Source: Clostridia bacterium (GTDB lineage Bacteria; Bacillota; Clostridia; Christensenellales; CAG-138). From it: a stretch of 64,000 nucleotides of DNA. Each line of letters starts with the position of its first letter. The first letter of the stretch is position 1. The position numbers were made by a program, and so were the translations under genes. The DNA lies in assembly GCA_017448545.1 (NCBI GenBank), contig JAFSLH010000025.1, positions 1-64,000 on the forward strand, written 5' to 3'. The notes under the pieces were generated by a model, which worked only from the letters and a program-made list of their open reading frames with translations, did no database searches and had not been told where the DNA came from. Positions 26,063-33,893 of this stretch are shown here, in pieces.

Positions 26063-28543
26063 ATGCGGGCAATTCGTTTGACAATCTGGGTACTTTGCTT
26101 TGTCCTTCTGGCGACGGTTCCCGTTTCTGCCGGCGCGGCGGAAACCGGATCGCTGCCGGCGGGCGTTTTGGCGGTTATCGCGGAGGGCCCCTCCGCCGTG
26201 CAGCCCTCGCTCCCCTTCCTTTCGGACGGGCGCACCGATACGACGCTGACCCTGAACACGCGCGAAGAACTCGTTCTTTCGCGTGCGGAAGGCGAGACGC
26301 GCCCGATCGACTCCCTGTATTTCGATTTTTACGAGCAGCCCGGTTCGTTCGTGCTGACGTTCTGTGACGCGGACGGGAACAAGATCGCGTCGCAGCAGTT
26401 CAACAACGCGGAGCTTTTGCTGCGCGTTCCGACGGAGGAGCTGCAGCCTGCGTCGATCGTGCTCACCGTAATCAGCGGCCCCGTCCGCATCACCGAAGCG
26501 TACCTTTGCGACGCGTCTTTTTCCGCGCCGTTTTCCGATGCGAGCGAGACGGCGGACGTTTTCATCCTGCTCGGTTCGCCCGGCGACGAAGTGTTCAAGC
26601 TCGGCGGTCTGCCGCTGCTGCTCGCGGGTGAACACGGGCTTTCCGTGCGCGTCGCGTATCTGTTCGGCGCGGACGGGTACAAGACGCATCAGTGCATGGA
26701 AGCGCTGCGCGCGCTCGGGGTCCGGCAGGAACCGGTCTTTTTCAACGCGACCGCAACCGACGCGACAAACGATACGGCCGTCTGGGGCCGGTTCGGGTCC
26801 GAAACGTCGCTGCTCAACAAACTGACTTCCCTGATTCGCACGACGCAGCCCCGCCTTCTGATCGTGCCGGACGCTGCGAAGAATACCGATCCGTATTCGG
26901 ACGGCGTGATCGGACGCGCGGCGCTCAAAAGCGCCGCGATGGCCGCGGACGAGCAGCGGAACGTGCAGAAACTGCCCGCGCATACGGTCGACAAGGTGTA
27001 TTCGCTGACCGCTGCCGGAACCGAGGGCGCGACCGTCGTTACGCTTGACCGGGCGCTGTTTGCCTTTGACGGCGCGAACGGCGCGGCCATGGCGCAGTCG
27101 ATCGCCGAACTCTACCGCGAAGAACGGCTTTACCGCCGCACCGTGCCGCAAACGCTTTCGTTCGTGCTGCAGTCCTCCGCCGTCGGTGAGGACGCGGCGA
27201 AGGATGCGCTTTGGGAAAACCTCGATCTGACGCAATTTTCGGGCTGGTGCGAACCGACCGCGACGCCCGCGCCGACCGCGACGCCGGGCCCGACGGACAC
27301 GCCTTCCCCCGTGCCTGCCGAAACGCCCGCGCCGACCGAGGCCGCGACAGCCGCGCCGGCCGCGCAGCCGACCGCCGTACCGGAAGAACCGGACGAGCCG
27401 GCGGAAAGCCGGCTTTGGCTGCGGCTTTTGCCGGGCGCTGTTGCGGTTGCGCTGTTTGTGCTGTTCCTTCTGCTGAAAAAGAAGCCGAAATGGCTGCCGG
27501 TGCTGTCGGCGGTTCTGCTGCTCCTCTGCGCCGTTCTGCTGCTGCGGCAGGTTCGCTGCGCGACCCCGCAAACTGTGGAAGCGACGGTCCTCCCGACCGC
27601 CGTACCGACCGCCGCACCGACGGCAACGCCTTCTGCCGCGCCGACCGTAACGCCGACGGCGGCCCCGACCGAAACGCCCGCGCCGACCGCGACGCCGGAG
27701 CCGACGCCCGATCCGCTCGCCGCGTACTTTACGGAGGACGGCTCGGAGGAGATCGTTTCGGACTTTACGGAGGGGCATTGGTCGTACAAAAATGACGCGC
27801 TTTCGATCGACATCGTGCGCGTCAACACGCAATACGAAAAAAACGGCGGGCCGCTCGTGTACTATGTGGCGGACATCCGGATGCGCGACTATTCGAGCTT
27901 CCACACCAACGTCCGGAGCTTTACGCAGCCGTGGAGATACGCGCGGCTGGAACACGCGGTCTTTGCGCTGACCGGCGACAACCTGACTTCCTCCGAAGCG
28001 GAGCTGAAGGGCTGCCTGATCCGAAACGGAAAATACTATTCCGATCGCGGCGCGCAGGCGACGCTGGTGCTGAACGACGATCTGACGCTCGAGATTCTGC
28101 ATCCCGGCACGTTCACGGCGCGGCAGCTGCTGGATCGCGGCGTGCGCAATACGTTCAGCTTCGGCCCGGTGCTGCTCGAAAACGGCGAAGTGTCGCCGGA
28201 GGTCTACACGCACCGCGTGACGCACCCGAACCCGCGCTGCGGCGTCGGCATGATCGAAGCCGGGCATTGGATCGCGATCGCGACGGACGGACGCAGCAGC
28301 AGCTATTCGATGAGCATTTCGCTCGAATACTTTGCCGGACTGTTCCAATCCTACGGCTGCACGCTGGCGTACAACCTCGACGGCGGCGCGTCGACCGGCA
28401 TGGTGTTCATGGGCGAAGCGCTGAACCTGCACACGCCGGACAACAACGATCCGCAGCGGCCCTGGGTCGACTGCTTCCTGCTCGGCTACAGCGACAAGGT
28501 TCCCTCGGTCAGCGATCCGGTGTATCATAAGGGAGAGCGGTAA
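26063..28543 (+). CDS. Degenerate PIG-L deacetylase domain fused to a NAGPA-type phosphodiester glycosidase
   Basis: 826-aa exported protein. Signal peptide about 1-26. A PIG-L-like Rossmann domain (about 165-350) has SPGDE at 172-176 where active enzymes have HPDDE, so the zinc ligands are probably lost. Thr/Pro-rich linker (about 395-435), two hydrophobic helices (about 450-500), a second Thr/Pro linker, then a phosphodiester glycosidase (NAGPA, DUF2233-type) domain (about 560-826) with the YNLDGGASTGMVF motif. Such domains cleave GlcNAc-phosphodiesters, including wall teichoic acid or glycan links. The two-helix hairpin puts both globular domains on the same side, outside. It stands alone after a strong promoter. 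Confidence 0.8.
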   Translation: MRAIRLTIWVLCFVLLATVPVSAGAAETGSLPAGVLAVIAEGPSAVQPSLPFLSDGRTDTTLTLNTREELVLSRAEGETRPIDSLYFDFYEQPGSFVLTFCDADGNKIASQQFNNAELLLRVPTEELQPASIVLTVISGPVRITEAYLCDASFSAPFSDASETADVFILLGSPGDEVFKLGGLPLLLAGEHGLSVRVAYLFGADGYKTHQCMEALRALGVRQEPVFFNATATDATNDTAVWGRFGSETSLLNKLTSLIRTTQPRLLIVPDAAKNTDPYSDGVIGRAALKSAAMAADEQRNVQKLPAHTVDKVYSLTAAGTEGATVVTLDRALFAFDGANGAAMAQSIAELYREERLYRRTVPQTLSFVLQSSAVGEDAAKDALWENLDLTQFSGWCEPTATPAPTATPGPTDTPSPVPAETPAPTEAATAAPAAQPTAVPEEPDEPAESRLWLRLLPGAVAVALFVLFLLLKKKPKWLPVLSAVLLLLCAVLLLRQVRCATPQTVEATVLPTAVPTAAPTATPSAAPTVTPTAAPTETPAPTATPEPTPDPLAAYFTEDGSEEIVSDFTEGHWSYKNDALSIDIVRVNTQYEKNGGPLVYYVADIRMRDYSSFHTNVRSFTQPWRYARLEHAVFALTGDNLTSSEAELKGCLIRNGKYYSDRGAQATLVLNDDLTLEILHPGTFTARQLLDRGVRNTFSFGPVLLENGEVSPEVYTHRVTHPNPRCGVGMIEAGHWIAIATDGRSSSYSMSISLEYFAGLFQSYGCTLAYNLDGGASTGMVFMGEALNLHTPDNNDPQRPWVDCFLLGYSDKVPSVSDPVYHKGER

Positions 28544-28548
28544 GCAAT

Positions 28549-28828
28549 GTGAATTCTCGCTTCGCTCCTTGAATTCTCGCTTTGCTCCGTGAATTCTCGC
28601 TTTGCTCCGTGAATTGTGCCTTACGGCACGTGAATCGACAAAGTTTTTGCGCTCCCTGTTGGAGAAGAAGCAGAATCCTTGTCCCCTTACACAGGGGAGG
28701 CATACGCAAAGCCGTCGTGAAGGGTAGATTTCCGGGTTGAAACCCTTTATCACGACAACGCAGTTGTCAATTCACGCGCTTGCGCAATTCACGGCGAAGC
28801 CAATTCACGCGGCAAAGTCGCAATTCAC
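28549..28828. repeat. GTGAATT/AATTCAC palindromic repeat, copy C, with nested GGAGG repeat
   Basis: The left half holds three GTGAATTCTCGCTT(C/T)GCTCC-type units and a GTGCCTTACGGCAC hairpin. A fragment of the other repeat family (GAATCCTTGTCCCCTTACAC) is inserted near 28625-28700. The core GTCGTGAAGGG...TTTATCACGACAACG and the inverted CAATTCACG units match copy B almost exactly from 28758 onward. Confidence 0.8.
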
Positions 28829-28833
28829 AAAGA

Positions 28834-28868
28834 GCTGTTCAACAACGCACGTTGAACAGCCCTTTTTT
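28834..28868. terminator. Terminator between convergent genes
   Basis: GCTGTTCAAC (28834-28843), 7-nt loop, GTTGAACAGC (28851-28860), then CCTTTTTT on the plus strand. Confidence 0.75.
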
Positions 28869-28876
28869 GGTTGGCT

Positions 28877-30670
28877 TTATGCGATTTGGTGGCCTTCTTC
28901 GAACTGGAGACGGTAGAGCTTCCAGTAGTGGCCGCGGTTCGCCAGCAGCTGCTGGTGCGTGCCGCGCTCGATGATCTCGCCGTTCTGCAGCACGATGATC
29001 TGATCCGAATGCTGGATCGTGGATAACCGGTGCGCGACGACGAGCATTGTGCCGATGCTGCGCATCTTTTCGAGCGACGCCTGGATCAGCGATTCGGTCT
29101 CGGTGTCGATGTTCGCGGTCGCTTCGTCGAGGATCAGGATTCGCGGACGGTGCAGCACGGTCCGCGCAAACGACAGCAATTGCCGCTGCCCCTGCGAGAA
29201 GTTCTCACCGCGCTCGATCACGGGCTCGTCGTAGCCCTTCGGCAGCTTTTCGATGAACGTATCCGCGTTGACATAGCGGCAGGCCTCCTGGATCGCGTCG
29301 TCCGGGATCGTTTCGTCGTGCAGCGAAAGGTTCGTCTTGACCGTGCCGGAGAACAGGAACACGTCCTGCAGCATCTGGCCGACGAGCCGCCGCAGCGACT
29401 TGATCTGAATGTGCGCGATGTCCACGCCGTCGATCAGGATCTTGCCCTTCTGAATCTCATAGTTGCGAACGATCAGGCCGAGAATCGTGGTTTTGCCCGC
29501 GCCGGTCGCGCCGACGAACGCGCAGGTCTGTCCCGGCTCGATCACGAACGACACGTCGCGCAGAATCCAGTTCTCGCCCTCATACGCAAACCAGACGTTC
29601 TGAAATTCGATGCGGCCCTCGACGTCCTTGAGGTCGATCGCGTCCGGCAGGTCGCGGACTTCGGGCTGCACGTCGAGCAGATTGAACAGCCGCTCGGATG
29701 CGCTGCGCGCGCGCTGGATGTTGTTCAGCTGGTCGGCGAGCATTTCCACCGGGTGGAAGAACCGGCCCGTATACAGGTAGAACGCGACGATGGAACCCGG
29801 CGTCAGGCCGATCCTGACGCCGAACCAGAAGATCAGCGCCAGCGTCGTCACATACACGAACGTCACGAACGGGCGGTACAGGCCGAATCCCTTGATCACG
29901 TTGAACCGTGCCTGGCGGTAGCCGTCGTTCTTTTCGTCGAACGCTTCGAGCTTCTTGTCCTGCCGGTTGAAGATCTGAATGATGCTCATGCCGGACAGGT
30001 TTTCGTTCAGGAACGTGTTCAGCTCGGAAATCTTCTGCCGCTCGGTGCGGAACGCGCCGCCGACATACTTCGAGAAGAACAGCGACGAAACGAAGATCAC
30101 GCTGACCGGAACCAGCAGGATCGCGGCGAGCTGCACGTTGATGAAGAACATGATCACGTACACGCCGAACACGGTCAGAAAGTTCTTGATGACGCTGACG
30201 ATCACGTTCGTGAACAGGTCGCTCATCGACTGCGTATAGGAGGTGACGCGCGTCACCAGCGAGCCGACCGGCATTTCCGTGAACTGGTTGCGGCTCATTT
30301 CCTCGATGTGCGTGAACACGTCGATGCGCAGGTTGTAGATGATCTTCTGCCCGGCCTTCTGCAGCACCATGGATTCCGCGTACAGGAACACGTTGTTGAG
30401 GAGGCAGATCACGAGGTACACGACCGCAAGGATGATCAGGTACCGAAGGTCGATCGCGTCCGACGTGAGGTTGTCGGTCATGCGCGAGGTGAGCAGCGGC
30501 AGCAGGATATCGAGCACGACGTTGATCATAAGCAGCAGCGCCGCGAGCAGGAACCGCCCGATCTCCGGCCGGAGATAATGCGCGATGCGGCGGATGAACT
30601 CGCCGGCGGGAAGCTTTCGATCGCCCTTCAATCGGTCTTTCTCATCGATTTCTTCGATAAAGTCTTCCAT
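28877..30670 (-). CDS. ABC exporter half-transporter, consensus-site subunit
   Basis: 597-aa fusion of a six-helix ABC transmembrane domain (about 30-330) and an ATPase (about 365-590). Walker A GATGAGKTT, signature FSQGQRQLLSF, Walker B ILILDEATANID (catalytic Glu present) and H-loop AHRLST are intact. It overlaps the upstream half-transporter gene (TGATG). The pair fits heterodimeric BmrCD/YheIH-type exporters of drugs, lipids or peptides. The signature SQGQ instead of SGGQ is usual in this group. Confidence 0.9.
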   Translation of the reverse strand: MEDFIEEIDEKDRLKGDRKLPAGEFIRRIAHYLRPEIGRFLLAALLLMINVVLDILLPLLTSRMTDNLTSDAIDLRYLIILAVVYLVICLLNNVFLYAESMVLQKAGQKIIYNLRIDVFTHIEEMSRNQFTEMPVGSLVTRVTSYTQSMSDLFTNVIVSVIKNFLTVFGVYVIMFFINVQLAAILLVPVSVIFVSSLFFSKYVGGAFRTERQKISELNTFLNENLSGMSIIQIFNRQDKKLEAFDEKNDGYRQARFNVIKGFGLYRPFVTFVYVTTLALIFWFGVRIGLTPGSIVAFYLYTGRFFHPVEMLADQLNNIQRARSASERLFNLLDVQPEVRDLPDAIDLKDVEGRIEFQNVWFAYEGENWILRDVSFVIEPGQTCAFVGATGAGKTTILGLIVRNYEIQKGKILIDGVDIAHIQIKSLRRLVGQMLQDVFLFSGTVKTNLSLHDETIPDDAIQEACRYVNADTFIEKLPKGYDEPVIERGENFSQGQRQLLSFARTVLHRPRILILDEATANIDTETESLIQASLEKMRSIGTMLVVAHRLSTIQHSDQIIVLQNGEIIERGTHQQLLANRGHYWKLYRLQFEEGHQIA

Positions 30671-32469
30671 CAGGCTTCGCCTCCCTTCACTTCTTTTTCG
30701 AGCTCCTGCAGATAGACCATGCGGCTGTAGGTCGGGGAGACGGACAGGAGGTTCTGCGGCGTGTCGAACGCTTCGACGGCGCCCTCGTTCAGAACAAGAA
30801 TCCGGTCCGCATGCGCCACGGAGGACACGCGCGACGCGATGATGATCGTCGTTTTGCCCGCGCGCTCGCTGCGGATGTTGGCGAGGATCTTCTCCTCCGT
30901 CTGCATATCGACCGCGGAAACGGAATCGTCGAGCACGAGGATCGGCGCGCTCTTCAGGTACGCGCGCGCCAGCGAGACGCGCTGCTTCTGCCCGCCCGAG
31001 AGCGTCACGCCGCGCTCGCCGGTCATCGTATCGTAGCCGTCGGGGAAGCCCTCGATGTTGTCCGCAACGTCCGCAAACGCCGCTGCGCGCTTCACGTCGT
31101 CCTCCGACGCGTTCTCCGCGCCGAACGCGATGTTGTTCCGCACGGAATCGGAGAACAGGAAGTTATCCTGCGGCACGAACGCGACCGCGCTGCGCACCGA
31201 GTCGATCGTGGCGTGCATAATGTCCTTGCCGTCGATCGAAACGGTTCCGTCCGGCACGTTATAGAGCCGCAGCAGCATCGTCAAAAGCGTGGTCTTGCCG
31301 CTGCCGACACGGCCGACGACGCCGATCAGTTCGCCCGGCCTGACCGAGAACGAAACGTCCTTCAGCACTTCGATTTCCGGCGACGCCGGATAGGCGAACG
31401 TCAGGTGCGAGAACGCGACCGCACCCTGCACGTTTTCGAGCGGTTTTGCGTCCGACGCGTTATGGATCTCCTCCTCCGCGTCCAGGAACGCGTCGATGCG
31501 TTTCAGCGACGCTTTTGCGCGGCCGCGCATGCTGACCAGCGAGCCGAGCGCGATCATCGGCCAGATCAGCGTATCGAAGTAGCCGATAAACGTAATCAGT
31601 TCACCGGGCGTCAGCGCGATCGCATGGCCGAGCAGCACGATCGGAGTCTGCGTAACCGTTGCCCACACGAACCAGCTGCCGAAGCCGAGGATGAACGACA
31701 GGATGATCGCGATGATGACCTCGATCAGCGTATCGAACAGGATGCTGACGCGCACGAACGCGATGTTCGCGTCCTGGTTCTTGCGCGCGACCTTGGCGAA
31801 CGCGTGCAGCTCGCTCGTTTCCTTGACGAACGCCTTGATGACGTTGATGCCGGTAAAGTTTTCCTGCGTGAAGTCGTAGAGTTTGTCGTACTTTTCCTGC
31901 CGGTCCTTCCAGCGCTCCGCCATGAACTTTTCGACGAGCGCGCCCCAGACGATGATCAGCGTCATCGGGATCAGTGCGAACGACGCCATGACCCAGTCCA
32001 AAAGGAACATCCGCACGATGACGAGGATGCCGAGGAACGACGCGTCGACGATCTGCACCGTGCCGAAGCCGGTGTACTCCTCGATCGTTTCGAGGTCGGT
32101 CGTGAACCACGACATGATCGAGCCGACCGGCGTGGCGTGGAAGTAGCGCGGCGACAGGCGCTCGCTCTTTCGGAACATCTCGCGGCACACGCCCGCCTGG
32201 ATCCGCTGCGACGCATTGAACAGCGTGAAGCGCCACAGCATCCGCCCGCCGAACATGACGACCGCAATCCCGAGCAGCTTCAGGCACAGCGAACCGATGA
32301 ACGCGATATCCACCGCGCCCTCGGCTTCCGAGAGGTGATCGACGATCTGGCCGAGGAAGATCGGCTCGAACAGCTGCACGTAGTCCACTGCGATCAGCGC
32401 CGCGACGCCGAGCACGAAGAAGTACCAGTATTGCTTATAGTATTTGTTGATATGCTTTCCGAGAAGCAT
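30670..32469 (-). CDS. ABC exporter half-transporter, degenerate-site subunit
   Basis: 599-aa partner. Six helices, then an ATPase with Walker A GRVGSGKTT and a canonical LSGGQKQRVSLARA signature. Walker B reads ILVLDDSVSAVD, with Asp in place of the catalytic Glu. One degenerate and one consensus site is the pattern of asymmetric heterodimeric exporters such as BmrCD. It is the first gene of the pair and shares the stop/start overlap with the second. Substrate unknown; a membrane-sensing regulator gene lies just upstream. Confidence 0.9.
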   Translation of the reverse strand: MLLGKHINKYYKQYWYFFVLGVAALIAVDYVQLFEPIFLGQIVDHLSEAEGAVDIAFIGSLCLKLLGIAVVMFGGRMLWRFTLFNASQRIQAGVCREMFRKSERLSPRYFHATPVGSIMSWFTTDLETIEEYTGFGTVQIVDASFLGILVIVRMFLLDWVMASFALIPMTLIIVWGALVEKFMAERWKDRQEKYDKLYDFTQENFTGINVIKAFVKETSELHAFAKVARKNQDANIAFVRVSILFDTLIEVIIAIILSFILGFGSWFVWATVTQTPIVLLGHAIALTPGELITFIGYFDTLIWPMIALGSLVSMRGRAKASLKRIDAFLDAEEEIHNASDAKPLENVQGAVAFSHLTFAYPASPEIEVLKDVSFSVRPGELIGVVGRVGSGKTTLLTMLLRLYNVPDGTVSIDGKDIMHATIDSVRSAVAFVPQDNFLFSDSVRNNIAFGAENASEDDVKRAAAFADVADNIEGFPDGYDTMTGERGVTLSGGQKQRVSLARAYLKSAPILVLDDSVSAVDMQTEEKILANIRSERAGKTTIIIASRVSSVAHADRILVLNEGAVEAFDTPQNLLSVSPTYSRMVYLQELEKEVKGGEA

Positions 32470-32512
32470 CGGGCATCCCCCATTTCCGGTTTCGTCAAAA
32501 GACGATATCTGT

Positions 32513-32541
32513 ATTTTACCAAATTCTGCCGCCCTTGTCGA
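32513..32541 (-). promoter_or_regulatory. Promoter of the ABC exporter pair
   Basis: On the minus strand TCGACA (32536-32541), 17 bp, TAAAAT (32513-32518). Confidence 0.5.
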
Positions 32542-32694
32542 GGGATCGGCTTGTAAAGAATGCGTTTTTTCCTTATTTTACAGGCGTTTCAGCCAAAACG
32601 GCGATCCGGACATCCATCCGAATCGCCGCCTGCGCCTGTTCGATCCATCCTATCTTCTATCCTGTTCGCGCGGGGTTCGCTTCGATCTTTCCGA

Positions 32695-33711
32695 TCAATA
32701 GCGAAGCTCGAGGTTCCCGAAGTTCACGTCGCCCTTCAGGTAGGCCGTCTGATCGGCGTCCGCATCCGGACAGCCGCTCACGCGAACCGCGGAAAACGCA
32801 GTGTCGGTGGATTTGATGATGTTCACATGCCGCGGCAGCAGGATGATGACGTTGCCGAAGCTCACGTCCGCTTTGATGACGCAGTTGTTGAACATGCGCA
32901 CGCCGCGGAGGTCGATTTCATGGTTCCCGAAGTTGGTTTCGATGTTTGCGCCGTTCAGCGTGTCGTGCGGGTACACGATTTTGTTGCTGCCGAAGTCCAT
33001 CTCCGCGTTGAGCCGGTAATCTTCGTCGCTGTATTCACAGACGCGGTTCGGCGCGTTGCCGTTGATTTCCACGTGCGACTTGTTCCGATCCTTCCACAGG
33101 CCGAGCTTCTTCAGGATCGTCTTGAGCAGAACCGCGACGGCGAAGAACAGCAGCACGATGTACCACTGAATCTCAAACGGAACGCCCCAGCCGAACCAGA
33201 CCAGTTCATACGCGCCGAACGCCATCGCGACGACGCCGAAGATCACGTTTTCCCGCAGGGAAACGAGCCCGAGACCGAAAATCAGCAGCGGCCAGATATA
33301 GCTCCAGGTAGTAACGCCTTCCCGGTTGAACAGCGGCGTTGTCGAGCGCAGAATCAGCATGACGCAGACGAGAATCGCCGTGATGCACAGCGCGATCGTG
33401 CTCCAGTGCCCGTCCTCGCGGGTAAACGTCATATTGAAATGCTTCCCGGACTCCTTTTCGGCTTCCGGTTCCTTATCCAATACGACGACGTGCGGTTCGA
33501 TCGGCTTGATGCCGAGCAGTTCATCGGTCGTGACGCCAAACAGGTCCGCAAGCAGCGGCAGCGTTGCGATGTCCGGGCACGCGATGTCGTTTTCCCACTT
33601 GCTGACCGCCTGCGCGGAGACGCCGACCTTTTCGCCGAGCTGTTCCTGCGTCCAGCCCTGATTTTTCCGCAGCATTGCGATGCGCTTTCCGAGTGTCATT
33701 TGTTGTTCCAT
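32695..33711 (-). CDS. XRE-type DNA-binding protein with LiaF-like membrane sensor domain
   Basis: 338 aa. N-terminal helix-turn-helix of the XRE/Cro type (about residues 7-62, WTQEQLGEKVGVSAQAVSKW), a short linker, four hydrophobic helices (about 105-215), then a C-terminal LiaF/DUF2154-like beta domain rich in NFGN/DFGS/SFGN turns. A single-component membrane-bound regulator that could sense envelope state is the natural reading. It has GGGAGG 8 bp before the ATG. It lies upstream of the ABC exporter pair on the same strand, but a separate exporter promoter exists. Three identical octamers spaced by 32 bp lie in its 5' region. Confidence 0.8.
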   Translation of the reverse strand: MEQQMTLGKRIAMLRKNQGWTQEQLGEKVGVSAQAVSKWENDIACPDIATLPLLADLFGVTTDELLGIKPIEPHVVVLDKEPEAEKESGKHFNMTFTREDGHWSTIALCITAILVCVMLILRSTTPLFNREGVTTWSYIWPLLIFGLGLVSLRENVIFGVVAMAFGAYELVWFGWGVPFEIQWYIVLLFFAVAVLLKTILKKLGLWKDRNKSHVEINGNAPNRVCEYSDEDYRLNAEMDFGSNKIVYPHDTLNGANIETNFGNHEIDLRGVRMFNNCVIKADVSFGNVIILLPRHVNIIKSTDTAFSAVRVSGCPDADADQTAYLKGDVNFGNLELRY

Positions 33712-33760
33712 TGGTTTTGCCTCCCTGCTTTTGATGGCTTCATCCTACCATGGACGGTCC

Positions 33761-33850
33761 GGTTGTTCCACAACCTGTCGGTTGAATTGTCGAAAACTGC
33801 TTACCCGCGTCGGTTGAACAGCCGTTTTTCGCTCTACACCCGCGGTTGAA
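33761..33850. promoter_or_regulatory. Candidate operator array upstream of the XRE/LiaF-like gene
   Basis: CGGTTGAA occurs at 33779-33786, 33811-33818 and 33843-33850, exactly 32 bp apart each time (three helical turns). A perfect GGTTGT-TCC-ACAACC palindrome (33761-33775) lies between the array and the gene. The likely binder is the gene's own product. Confidence 0.55.
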
Positions 33851-33893
33851 TCGGTCGTTTCGGGACCGATTTTGCGGGAATCGTACAACCGGA

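Noticed and set aside
25976-28753. A 925-codon minus-strand frame opposite the glycosidase fusion
   Set aside because: Low-complexity Arg/Gly shadow of the Thr/Pro linkers and coding strand.
28549-28828. CRISPR array
   Set aside because: Units are too short and come in both orientations; the variable parts are self-palindromes, not spacers, and no cas genes are near.
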